A DNA stretch of 64,000 nt from assembly GCA_966211455.1 (NCBI GenBank), contig CBIHNI010000006.1:62001-126000 (forward strand). The letters are read 5' to 3'. The stretch is from 21-14-0-10-47-8 sp966211455 (GTDB lineage: Bacteria > Bdellovibrionota > Bdellovibrionia > Bdellovibrionales > Bdellovibrionaceae). The position numbers and the translations under genes were made by a program. Positions 9,214 through 17,258 of the stretch are shown here, in pieces; position 1 is the first letter of the stretch, and every line of letters starts with the position of its first letter. The notes below the pieces were generated by a model, which made no database searches, had not been told where the DNA came from, and saw only the letters and a program-made list of their open reading frames with translations.

Positions 9214-9798
9214 ATGCAGCAGATGTCTTTTCTTTCCAAAACAGATCTTCGTCATATCAAGCGCTACACGCATGGTGGAGTGTCACTAAAGAAACGACGT
9301 AAAGTAAAGCGCCCCCTGATCCCAGGTAAAGTGACGCATGTGACTTTTAAATCCTCAAAAGCAACCGGAAGTCTTTCGTTCTACAAACATAAGCACTTGG
9401 TTGGTGCCATGCTGAAGCATCTCTCAAAGCAGTTCTATATCGAGATCTTGGATTGGGTGAATATGGGAAATCATTTGCACCTCAAAGTGCGCTTCAAAGA
9501 TCCAAATCGAATGGGAAAGTTCCTTCGCACGTTTTCAGGCAATCTGGCCCGAAAAATCACAGGAGCTAAAAAAGGCAATAAATTTGGAAAATTCTGGGAT
9601 GGACTTGTCTACACCCGAGTGCTGACCAGCAAACTTGAAGAGCTGGGGCTGAAAGAATACTTCGAAGGCAATCACATTCAGCGAGAACTTGGTTACAAAG
9701 AGCGAGAGCAGTATTTGAAACGCTTCAATGAATTTCTCTACCGACTCAAACGGACGAGGGCGCGGCCGGCTGAGGCGCGGCCGGCGGGGCCGCCTTAG
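9214..9798 (+). CDS. RAYT-type transposase (Y1_Tnp, HUH family)
   Basis: The 194-residue protein resembles REP-associated tyrosine transposases, single-strand DNA nucleases related to IS200/IS605 TnpA. It has the HUH motif in GNHLHL (nt 9469-9486), a basic N-terminus and a Tyr in GLVYTRVL that could be the nucleophile. The frame is open from a TTG at 9175; ATG 9214 is chosen because RAYT proteins usually begin close to a SFL segment, with ATG 9223 as an alternative. No clear Shine-Dalgarno sequence is visible. The last 13 codons are made of the 15-bp tandem repeat that continues downstream. RAYTs are usually domesticated single-copy genes. It belongs to a different subgroup from the genes at 38734 and 51032. 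Confidence 0.8.
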   Translation: MQQMSFLSKTDLRHIKRYTHGGVSLKKRRKVKRPLIPGKVTHVTFKSSKATGSLSFYKHKHLVGAMLKHLSKQFYIEILDWVNMGNHLHLKVRFKDPNRMGKFLRTFSGNLARKITGAKKGNKFGKFWDGLVYTRVLTSKLEELGLKEYFEGNHIQRELGYKEREQYLKRFNEFLYRLKRTRARPAEARPAGPP

Positions 9799-9830
9799 GC
9801 TGAGGCGCGGCCGGCTGAGACGCGGCCGGC
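9758..9830. repeat. GC-rich 15-bp tandem repeat at the RAYT 3' end
   Basis: CGCGGCCGGC occurs at 9761, 9776, 9806 and 9821, i.e. in a 15-bp period with TGAGG or TGAGA spacers. The block spans the transposase stop codon at 9796-9798. Each unit contains the self-complementary CGGCCG, so adjacent units can form hairpins. Base composition is far more GC-rich than its surroundings. It may be an array of REP-like targets of this RAYT. Confidence 0.9.
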
Positions 9831-9940
9831 CACATCTCACCTCGGGCCTTAACTGACGAAAGAGTCTGAGTTCGGTTGAGCACCCATTCGGTATGACCAA
9901 GGCTGAGATCGAAGCGAATTTTTGACCGACAATTTAAGTC

Positions 9941-10444
9941 TCAAGATCTTGAGGGGCCTGCTCCAGAAGAGCTCGAGACTCCGCTCTCAGCAAGGTTCGA
10001 TCTGCGAATCGCTCCGATAGGGCTTCCGATTTTTTCTAGAAGCCATTTCTGAAATATTTTGGCTTCTTTGCCTTTTCCGATAAAGCGGGCTCGGTTGAAG
10101 AGTGTGAGGGCTGTGACCAGACACTGATGTTGGCCGGCGCGATCTTTCAGTTCTTCAAATCTTTGATAATAGCTGTCGATCAGTTGCAGGCTTTTTTGCG
10201 CTGTCTCGAGATCTTTAAAGCCCAGCTTTCCGCGCAGCTCTTGATCATACACATTCAGCGAACTTTCGGCTTTGGTGTACAGATCCGAATAGCCACGCAA
10301 AAGACCTTCCTGCTGCAAGACCGACGCGACATAACTGGGGCGCGTATCCAAATCTTCGGCCAGATGCCACAGATCCCGGTGCCCAGATCTCCATTGTTCC
10401 AGAATCTGAGTTTTCTTTGTCGAAAGCTGCCGATTGGATTGCAT
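9941..10444 (-). CDS. Unknown protein with HTH-like N-terminus, cyanophycin operon
   Basis: The 167-residue soluble protein matches no family I can name. Residues 10-45 (QILEQWRSGHRDLWHLAEDL, then a TRPSYVASVLQ segment) look like a helix-turn-helix. The rest is helical and charged, with a Ser/Gly-rich tail. ATG 10444 is chosen because GGAGG lies 6 nt upstream; a TTG at 10450 is also in frame. It is the last gene of the cyanophycin operon, 12 bp after the 73-residue gene. A regulator or a granule-associated protein are both possible; neither is shown. Confidence 0.7.
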   Translation of the reverse strand: MQSNRQLSTKKTQILEQWRSGHRDLWHLAEDLDTRPSYVASVLQQEGLLRGYSDLYTKAESSLNVYDQELRGKLGFKDLETAQKSLQLIDSYYQRFEELKDRAGQHQCLVTALTLFNRARFIGKGKEAKIFQKWLLEKIGSPIGAIRRSNLAESGVSSSSGAGPSRS

Positions 10445-10456
10445 GATCAACCTCCG

Positions 10457-10678
10457 CTAAGGACCTTGATCCAAATACTCGTCGGCGAAGGCTTCGTATG
10501 TTTTTCCGCCTTCACGGACCACAGCTCCTTGAGTAGGCGGCTGGTCCCGCAGCGAGGTCGGCTTTGTTCCGGAAGGTTGTTTTTGGTCTTCAGGCGAATT
10601 GACTGATGACGAGCGGTTCGTGTCGATTTCCGGTAGCGATTGGTAAGAGCTGTTGCTTGGTTTTTCTTGTTGATGCAT
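10457..10678 (-). CDS. Small hydrophilic unknown protein in cyanophycin operon
   Basis: The 73-residue protein is rich in Ser, Pro, Gln and charged residues, looks disordered, and ends GKTYEAFADEYLDQGP. It has no membrane segment or signal peptide. The start ATG follows AGGAGA with 6-7 nt spacing. A longer frame from 10704 in another phase overlaps it but lacks such a site. It lies 22 bp after the membrane protein gene and 12 bp before the HTH-like gene. No family is recognised. Confidence 0.6.
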   Translation of the reverse strand: MHQQEKPSNSSYQSLPEIDTNRSSSVNSPEDQKQPSGTKPTSLRDQPPTQGAVVREGGKTYEAFADEYLDQGP

Positions 10679-10700
10679 GACAAGTCTCCTTGATGCCGAA

Positions 10701-11207
10701 TCACTCGGCGTTGGGTGCTTTTCGACGGCCGTCTAAAATTTCAGATCCTGAACGACGCAATTCTTTTTCACTGTAAGCCAAAGCCCCGCCCCACAGCACG
10801 TGGGCCGCGATCATCAGCAGATTTCTTCGCAAAGGCATGCGCTTCGCGGCCGAGCGAAATTCCAAAGCCGGAATCAGCCCCAAATAACTGAAGCTCCATA
10901 CCCCTAGGCCGTAAGCGGCACCTCGCAGAAAAACAGATTCATCTTTTTTCCGCGGCCAAAGCGCATACAACAATCCGCAAGCGATGCCATAACCAAAGTG
11001 CGCTCCCATCGAAAGATTCTGCTGAACCGATGTCGGAAGCCGCGAGCTTGGAAGCCGAGCGACTTGCAAAGCATCTTGGGTTAAAGTCCCCGGCGGAAGC
11101 GGCGACCTTTCCCCGCGCGGAAGAAGATGAAAAAAGCGAAAGAAACCCAAGGTCATCACACTGGTCGCCATCACGCCGGACCAAAAGCCACGACTTAAAG
11201 ACTTCAT
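10701..11207 (-). CDS. Inner-membrane protein resembling DUF1440/YagU-like proteins
   Basis: The 168-residue protein has about four hydrophobic segments, including GFWSGVMATSVMTLGFF at the start, a central GAHFGYGIACGLLYAL and a later MIAAHVLWGGALAYS. The pattern of GAHFGYG, an AAYGLGVW segment and AHVLWG recalls the DUF1440/YagU group, but the match is only by eye. Its ATG overlaps the cphB stop by 4 bp, so it is probably co-translated with cyanophycinase. A role in transport or localisation of cyanophycin products is possible but not shown. Confidence 0.7.
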   Translation of the reverse strand: MKSLSRGFWSGVMATSVMTLGFFRFFHLLPRGERSPLPPGTLTQDALQVARLPSSRLPTSVQQNLSMGAHFGYGIACGLLYALWPRKKDESVFLRGAAYGLGVWSFSYLGLIPALEFRSAAKRMPLRRNLLMIAAHVLWGGALAYSEKELRRSGSEILDGRRKAPNAE

Positions 11208-12133
11208 GCGCGGATCTCCCTTTCTTTTTCGCGGGTGGCACCGGCGGCGCTTCCGTTGCTGGCGGTGTTGGAAACGCCATTGCTAAAATACGCCTGACGG
11301 GTGCGAAGCTTGTAGCTTTCGCCTTCAGCCAAAATATGCAAACGCACGTCGTGCATGGACATGGTTTTATCCGCCGAAGCTTCCGAGATATTCGTGTAAG
11401 AGACATCGTGACCGTCGATCACGTAGACCGCGTTGTTTCCGATCACTTTGAAAGTCGAATCGCGCACAATGATCGCCGTGTCTTCGTCGATCCCCACACC
11501 CAAGACCCCGGGATTCAAAGCAATCGCGCCCAGCAGCCGACCGATGCGGCCACGCTGGGCAAAGTGTTGATCGATCAAGATATCCTCGATCAAACCTAAC
11601 CCCGGTGCCATCATCCAGTTTCCGACCTTGTGGGACTCTTGCCCTTCGCCCCCGACCAGCATGGTGGTGCCCATCATCGCGGCCCCGGCCGAAGTCCCGG
11701 CAATCACCCCGTCTTCGTAATAAATTTCCAGAATGCGATCAAAGATCGGAGTACCGCCAATTTTTGTGGTGATCTTCAGCTGATCACCGCCGGTGAAGAA
11801 AACGGTTTTGGCATTTTCAAAAACCAACAGATTGTCGATATTGCGAGCTTGCTCGGGCTGATCGATGTAGAAATGTACGATTTCGCGCACACCCAGCTCT
11901 TTGAAAATTTTTTTGTAATCTTCCCAGATTTCGTCGGACACTTGGCTCGCCAAGGTCGCGATCACCATTTTCCCGTCACCGGTGCGATCGGCAATTTCTT
12001 TTAAGATCACACGGTTTCCAGTTTTATCTTCTTTGCCGCCAACGATGATCAGCGTCCCCTTGCGATGGGCAACCTGATTTGAAGACTTGCCATTTTTTTT
12101 TGCGGGAACTTTTTTTCTATTTCCTGAGGCCAT
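11204..12133 (-). CDS. cphB: Cyanophycinase (peptidase family S51)
   Basis: The protein is about 309 residues. A basic, low-complexity N-terminus precedes a class-I amidotransferase-like fold: GTLIIVGGKED, FFTGGDQ, the nucleophile elbow GTSAGAAMM, and GLGLIEDILIDQHF with GVGIDEDTA. The Ser in GTSAGA is the expected catalytic residue of S51 peptidases. Cyanophycinase cuts multi-L-arginyl-poly-L-aspartate into beta-Asp-Arg dipeptides. There is no signal peptide, so it acts in the cytosol on stored polymer. ATG 12133 is preferred over a further upstream in-frame start at 12211, which would run deep into the upstream gene. It overlaps that gene by 17 bp and the next by 4 bp. Confidence 0.9.
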   Translation of the reverse strand: MASGNRKKVPAKKNGKSSNQVAHRKGTLIIVGGKEDKTGNRVILKEIADRTGDGKMVIATLASQVSDEIWEDYKKIFKELGVREIVHFYIDQPEQARNIDNLLVFENAKTVFFTGGDQLKITTKIGGTPIFDRILEIYYEDGVIAGTSAGAAMMGTTMLVGGEGQESHKVGNWMMAPGLGLIEDILIDQHFAQRGRIGRLLGAIALNPGVLGVGIDEDTAIIVRDSTFKVIGNNAVYVIDGHDVSYTNISEASADKTMSMHDVRLHILAEGESYKLRTRQAYFSNGVSNTASNGSAAGATREKEREIRA

Positions 12134-13259
12134 ACCAATCCGCCTTGCGTCTTGCTGTGTAAAGTTGATCTTCGTAATGAAACTTGTGATTGCGGTAAAA
12201 AAAACTGCCATTCGCCATCACATCCCGAATTTCCAAATCCCTGTGACTGACCACCAGGAAATCCGCATCCTGACGGTCCCCCAACCGTCCCTTCGAGCGA
12301 AGCTTTAAAATTCGTGCTGGCACCTCGGTCACGTGTGGGATCAGCTGTTCAAGCTTGTAAGAACCTTTCAAAGCGCAGTTTTGGATTTCACCCCACAGTT
12401 CGTTCGGCCCGCAAGCGCCGGCGTCGGTCGAAAATGAAAGCTGACTTAAAGGTCCGCCGAAATCCATATATCTTTTGTACCACGAACACAGATCGCGTTC
12501 GTGAATGTCCAAATCGATCACGGCTCCTTTGTGGGCGATCTCGACACCTTCTTTGAGAAGCTCGGGGCTGCGATCCATATGCGTGAAGTAAAGATGATCG
12601 TACTGCACATCATTTCGTTCGGCCATTTCGCGAATCACCGCCAGCCGGCGCGGACTGGGGCCAACATGAATGCGCGAGACACCAGCCTTGGTGGTCAACG
12701 TTCCGCCCACGTAAGCATCGACTATCACGCGCGCCAATTGATCGGGTGTGGGCTCGGGAACTCGGCAATCGGCGATTGCCACTTCGCCAAGACCGATGAT
12801 CTCTTCGACATAAATCATGTCGTCACGCACGCGCCCCGTTACCGTGGCCGGCGGAATTTCGTAACCGCCGGTGTAGGCATAAGAGCTGAGCCCCGCTTCT
12901 TTAAACGCCTTCACGCTGGCAATCAGATTGCTCATGGTTTTGGTGGTGGTATCGGTTCCGATCGTGCCGATGGTGGTTGTGATGCCGCCGACAATGCACT
13001 CTTCGATCAAAATGCGAGGGGGCTGCGACAAAAAACCGCTTTCACCACTGCCCCCGGCCAAATGGATTTGCGAGTCGATCAATCCCGGAACAATGTAATG
13101 TCCCTGACAATCGATCACTTCGATTTCCAAATTGGAATCTCTTAAAGCCGAGTCGTGAACTTTTCCGATCTTTTCGATCTGATCGTGGCAGACGACCACA
13201 TCGGTGCGTTCGAACTTTCCGTCGATGAAGACGTCGCCGTCTTTAAAAATGGACAGCAT
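12117..13259 (-). CDS. iadA: Isoaspartyl-dipeptidase-like amidohydrolase
   Basis: The 380-residue protein resembles beta-aspartyl dipeptidase: GHYIVPGLID, the GGSGESG substrate loop, an AYTGGYEIPPATVTG segment, FTHMD and FSTDAGACGPNE. It would split beta-Asp-Arg released by cyanophycinase into Asp and Arg, completing polymer recycling. The metal site is altered: the usual HxH after the first strand reads QIH, and the position of the bridging Lys appears as Glu in GLGEVAIAD. That set recalls mononuclear amidohydrolases such as NagA. The ATG at 13259 follows GGAG with 7-nt spacing and overlaps cphA by 17 bp. Exact substrate is inferred from context. Confidence 0.8.
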   Translation of the reverse strand: MLSIFKDGDVFIDGKFERTDVVVCHDQIEKIGKVHDSALRDSNLEIEVIDCQGHYIVPGLIDSQIHLAGGSGESGFLSQPPRILIEECIVGGITTTIGTIGTDTTTKTMSNLIASVKAFKEAGLSSYAYTGGYEIPPATVTGRVRDDMIYVEEIIGLGEVAIADCRVPEPTPDQLARVIVDAYVGGTLTTKAGVSRIHVGPSPRRLAVIREMAERNDVQYDHLYFTHMDRSPELLKEGVEIAHKGAVIDLDIHERDLCSWYKRYMDFGGPLSQLSFSTDAGACGPNELWGEIQNCALKGSYKLEQLIPHVTEVPARILKLRSKGRLGDRQDADFLVVSHRDLEIRDVMANGSFFYRNHKFHYEDQLYTARRKADWYGLRK

Positions 13260-15942
13260 GCTGAAGCTCCGCATGGCGTTCGGGTTGATTCACTTCAAAT
13301 TCTTCGAATGGAAGTTCCGGGATAAAGGCGACCGGCACCGGATCAAACTGCAGCAAGGTCGCCATCACCGTCGAAAATTTTTCGTAAAATACGACGACGA
13401 TTTCGCCCGGCCGGATCTCATGCAAGGCTTTTAGCATGGCCTCGTTTTCGCTTGGCAGAATTTGGATCAGAGCCTGGGGATTTTGCGCCAAGATACCTTT
13501 GCGGATCAAATCGGGCGTCTGTCCAGATGGGCGACCGCGAAGATCTTCGTCATCCTTTAAAAAGAAGCGATCAAATCTTTCGGCAATCGCCTGGCCGCCG
13601 CTTTCGATCAAATGATCCGATCGATCCCCCGGCATCGAGAGGATCGCCGTTTTTCGGTAACCCGGAAGCTTCGAAAGCATGCGACCGATTGCGGTCAACG
13701 CATCACCATTGTGCCCATAATCCAAAAGCACGTATCCGCCATGAACCTGATAGAGATTCATGCGACCCATATTTTCGTGCAATGGTTGAAAGGCCTTCAG
13801 ACCATTGGCGATCTGCTCGAAGCTCGCCCCCTGGGCAAAAGCGGCACTGATCGCGCCGAGCATATTGGATATTTGAAAATCCGCCAGACCGTTCATCGTC
13901 GCCGGAATTTCAGAAACGCGCAGCACACGTCCAAAGACATCACCGTGAGTGATATAAACCCAGTCCTTTTCAACCCAACAAGCGCTTCCGCCCGCCAAAC
14001 GATGCTCAAGAAGATTTGGGTTCTGCGCTTCGATCGAATAAAGGAAAATCCGCTTCGGGGTTTTCATCACGCGTGGGTGATCTTTTAAGCTCAGCGACGC
14101 CTCGTCATCGGCGTTGAGAACCAAGACACCATTTTCCTTCACCCGCTCGGCGACAACTGACTTGATCCAAACCAGATCCTCGAGATCTTCGATGCCGTCT
14201 TGTCCGATGTGGTCGGGTCGCACATTGGTGATCACCGAGACATCCGACCAGTCGTAAGCCAGTCCACCGCGCAAAAGCCCGCCCCGAGCCACTTCTAAAA
14301 TCGCCATGTCCACCTTGGGATCTGAAAGCACGACCTGCGAAGATTTAGGCCCGGTCGTATCGCCAGAGAAAATGCGCTCACTTCCCATCCAGATGCCATC
14401 CGTGGTGGTCAGCCCCACGCAGATATCTCCCGGCTCCGAGAAAATTTTGTGAAGCATGCGGACCGTGGTGGTTTTGCCATTGGTTCCAGTCACGCTCAGA
14501 ATCGGGATCCGGCCCTGTTCTTCTTTCGGAAAAAGCATCTCGACAATCGGTTCGGCCACGGCGCGCGCTTTTCCTTCGGAAGGAGAAAGATGCATGCGCA
14601 GTCCGGGACCGGCGTTGAGCTCGATAATTTTAGTGCTGGCATTGACCGGGTTTGAAATTTCGTCTTGGATCAGATCGATTCCGCAAATATCAAGACCCAC
14701 GACCCGCGAGGCTCGTTCGCAAAGGGCGGCGATCTGCGGGTGCACGATTTCGGTGACGTCGGTGGCGGTCCCGCCACTGGAAAGATTGGCATTCGCCCGC
14801 AACGTCGCCTTCGCCCCGGCCGGAAGAACGCTTTCAACCGTCAAACCTTTTTTTGCCAGATAAGCGATCATCACCTCGTCAACTTGGATCTTAGAAAGAA
14901 CATTTTCGTGACCATTGCCACGGCGGGGGTCTTCATTCATCTCTGTGATCAGTTGCTCGATGCTACGTTCACCATCGCCGATGACAAAGGGCGGCTGTCT
15001 TTCGGCAGCGGCCACCAATTTTCCGTTCACCACCAGGACGCGATAATCTTTTCCCTGGCACATCTCTTCAACCAGAATTTGCGGTGAATACTTTTTGGCG
15101 ACTTCGAAAGCCGCTTTGGCTTCGTCGAAATTTTTCAGATTTAAGGTGACGCCATTTCCGTGATTGCCGTTAAAGGGCTTTACCACAAAAGGTGTGCTGA
15201 GGTTTTCGATCGCGTCCTGAAGTCCGAATTCGGTTTCGATCACGAAGCCTTTGGGCACCGGTAAGAAGGCGTCTTTTAAAAGTTCTTTCGTCCAACTTTT
15301 ATCTTGAGCAATATCGGAAGCAATCAAGCTTGTCTGATCGGTCACCGCCGCCTGGATGCGTTTCATTTTCTTTCCGTAACCCAATTGCAGAAGACTGTTA
15401 TTTCCCAAACGGCGGCAGGGAATTTTCTTTTTCTTTGCCGCATCCCAAAGCGCCTGTGCGCTGGGCCCCAGCTTGGTGCGTGAAATTTCACGGCGAATAT
15501 CTTTCAGCGCCTCTTCTAAAGAAAATTTCTGCGATGTTGCCGCCGCTTGCGCCAAATCCAAGGCCTGGCGCAAACATTCTTTCATGCCTTCTTCATGTTG
15601 AAAGCGCGTGACGATCTCGTATCTCCCCGTGGCCCCCGCGTAACGAGTTTTTCCGTAAGTCGCCTCGATCCCGGTTAGAACACTGAGCTCTAACGCGATA
15701 TGCTCGATGATATGGGCCATGTAAGTGCCCTCATTCAAACGCTCGACCAAGCCGCCCTCATGATGACGAGAGCAATGATGAGTCTGCAAACCTGGCAAAA
15801 GTTGCAGCAAATTTGCCGCAAAGTTTGGAATATCTGTGCTCGGGATGTCCGTCCACTCCTCCAGCTCCACCGTCATCAGAACGACTGGCAGATGATGATA
15901 AACGTTCGGGCCATGCAGGGTCCGTGTGGAATGAATCTTCAT
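13243..15942 (-). CDS. cphA: Cyanophycin synthetase
   Basis: The 899-residue protein has the CphA layout: an N-terminal domain beginning MKIHSTRTLHGPNVYHH, a central ATP-grasp domain with VVKPFNGNHGNGV near residue 250, and a C-terminal Mur-ligase-like domain with the P-loop VTGTNGKTTT near residue 495. CphA adds Asp to the backbone and Arg to the side chain, using ATP at both sites. The start at 15942 is chosen over an in-frame upstream start at 16089 because AAGGAG lies 7 nt before it and the homologous N-terminus begins there. It is the first gene of a six-gene operon, divergent from the MscS gene. Confidence 0.93.
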   Translation of the reverse strand: MKIHSTRTLHGPNVYHHLPVVLMTVELEEWTDIPSTDIPNFAANLLQLLPGLQTHHCSRHHEGGLVERLNEGTYMAHIIEHIALELSVLTGIEATYGKTRYAGATGRYEIVTRFQHEEGMKECLRQALDLAQAAATSQKFSLEEALKDIRREISRTKLGPSAQALWDAAKKKKIPCRRLGNNSLLQLGYGKKMKRIQAAVTDQTSLIASDIAQDKSWTKELLKDAFLPVPKGFVIETEFGLQDAIENLSTPFVVKPFNGNHGNGVTLNLKNFDEAKAAFEVAKKYSPQILVEEMCQGKDYRVLVVNGKLVAAAERQPPFVIGDGERSIEQLITEMNEDPRRGNGHENVLSKIQVDEVMIAYLAKKGLTVESVLPAGAKATLRANANLSSGGTATDVTEIVHPQIAALCERASRVVGLDICGIDLIQDEISNPVNASTKIIELNAGPGLRMHLSPSEGKARAVAEPIVEMLFPKEEQGRIPILSVTGTNGKTTTVRMLHKIFSEPGDICVGLTTTDGIWMGSERIFSGDTTGPKSSQVVLSDPKVDMAILEVARGGLLRGGLAYDWSDVSVITNVRPDHIGQDGIEDLEDLVWIKSVVAERVKENGVLVLNADDEASLSLKDHPRVMKTPKRIFLYSIEAQNPNLLEHRLAGGSACWVEKDWVYITHGDVFGRVLRVSEIPATMNGLADFQISNMLGAISAAFAQGASFEQIANGLKAFQPLHENMGRMNLYQVHGGYVLLDYGHNGDALTAIGRMLSKLPGYRKTAILSMPGDRSDHLIESGGQAIAERFDRFFLKDDEDLRGRPSGQTPDLIRKGILAQNPQALIQILPSENEAMLKALHEIRPGEIVVVFYEKFSTVMATLLQFDPVPVAFIPELPFEEFEVNQPERHAELQHAVHF

Positions 15943-16115
15943 GCGCGCTCCTTGGGGCGTTTCTCCTCGGGCTTTGGAATTTTTCCCGCGCACGGAAAAT
16001 CCTCCTGAAGCCCAATAGGGAATCAGATCGTTAGAGTCAAACATTGCAAAGGGTGGACCTGTGTTTGCATTGCTTGAACGCAAGCTCAATAAAAAATGCT
16101 GAAGCTGGAGGCACC

Positions 16116-17246
16116 GTGGACCTTGCCAATATCAACCTCGCCGAAATTCAAACCGCACTGAGTAGTGAAAAGCCATTGGGCAGGCTGCTTGTTTTGATTG
16201 CAGCTGCCGTTCTGGTTCCGGCTTTCAGATTTGTTTTGCATTTGGTGACGAAGCGTTTGGCCCGCCTGGCTTCTCACACTCATTTTATTGCCGATGATAT
16301 TTTGGCCAGCTGCCTTGGTGAAACCCGCACATGGTTTATTGCCAGCTGGATTTTGGTTCCTTTGATTTGGCTTGTGGAAAACAGTCCGACTGCGGTCCAC
16401 ATCGGCCGCGGCATCTTGGTGCTGGCGACATCGGCGCAGATTTGCATCTGGGGACTGAAGGGAATTTTCGAATGGCGGGATCGCATCTGGAGCAAGAAAG
16501 TCGAAAACAATGCCTCGTCGGCTGCCGCCTTCGGCCTGGTTTATACTTTTCTGCGCGGTCTTTTGATCGTCGGCGTTGTGCTGATGGCACTTAGCAATTT
16601 GGGCGTCAATATCGGAGCCTTGATCACAGGTCTTGGCATCGGCGGGATTGCCGTGGCCTTGGCCGCGCAAAATGTTTTGGGAGATCTTTTTGCTTCGCTT
16701 TCGATCGTGCTGGATAAGCCGTTCGTCGTCGGAGATTACATCGTGGCCGGAGACGAAGAGGGCGAGGTCGAAACCATCGGCATCAAGACCACCCGTGTGC
16801 GCAGCATCTCGGGCGAAGAGCTGATTTTCTCGAACAAAGATCTGCTGGGAAGCCGCATTCGTAATTACAAACGAATGTGGCAGCGCCGGGTCGTACAGAA
16901 ATTTTCGATCTCGGCGCGAACACCGCTTCACAAAATCAAAGAGATTCCAACCTGGGTGCAATCGTTCTTCGACAATCCCAAGCTTAAATTTGACCGCTGC
17001 CATTTGATGAATATGCAAAATTCAGTGATGAATTTCGATCTGGTGTTTTGGGTTAAAGACACCTCTTACGCCACCTACATGAATTTGCAGCAAGAACTAC
17101 TTTGGAAAATCATCGCGCGCTTCGAGCAAGAAAATGTGCCCTTCGAATCGAATGTCAGCTTCATTCATCTGGATCAGCAAAATTCTTTGACCGCGCTCTT
17201 TGACGGCAAAGACGAATCCTTGGCCTCGATTGGGGCCTCTCACTAA
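16116..17246 (+). CDS. MscS-family small-conductance mechanosensitive channel
   Basis: The 376-residue protein has four to five membrane helices. The last is the pore helix GALITGLGIGGIAVALAAQN, the MscS signature, followed by LFASLSIVLDKPFVVGDYI and a beta-rich cytoplasmic domain. MscS channels open on membrane tension and release solutes after hypo-osmotic shock. The GTG at 16116 is preferred because GGAGG lies 6 nt upstream; an in-frame extension to 16044 has no ribosome-binding site. The ligD gene follows after 12 bp. Confidence 0.88.
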   Translation: MDLANINLAEIQTALSSEKPLGRLLVLIAAAVLVPAFRFVLHLVTKRLARLASHTHFIADDILASCLGETRTWFIASWILVPLIWLVENSPTAVHIGRGILVLATSAQICIWGLKGIFEWRDRIWSKKVENNASSAAAFGLVYTFLRGLLIVGVVLMALSNLGVNIGALITGLGIGGIAVALAAQNVLGDLFASLSIVLDKPFVVGDYIVAGDEEGEVETIGIKTTRVRSISGEELIFSNKDLLGSRIRNYKRMWQRRVVQKFSISARTPLHKIKEIPTWVQSFFDNPKLKFDRCHLMNMQNSVMNFDLVFWVKDTSYATYMNLQQELLWKIIARFEQENVPFESNVSFIHLDQQNSLTALFDGKDESLASIGASH

Positions 17247-17258
17247 CAGGAGATCACC

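Noticed and set aside
9758..9830. CRISPR-like array
   Set aside because: Units are 15 bp with 5-bp spacers and no unique spacers, and no cas genes are present; it is a simple tandem repeat.
12501..13145. Plus-strand frame of 214 residues over the amidohydrolase gene
   Set aside because: It lies antisense to a well-supported enzyme gene and has no recognisable motif.
16086..17018. Long minus-strand frame of 310 residues over the MscS gene
   Set aside because: It is a shadow of a clear MscS coding sequence, with odd composition and no family signal.
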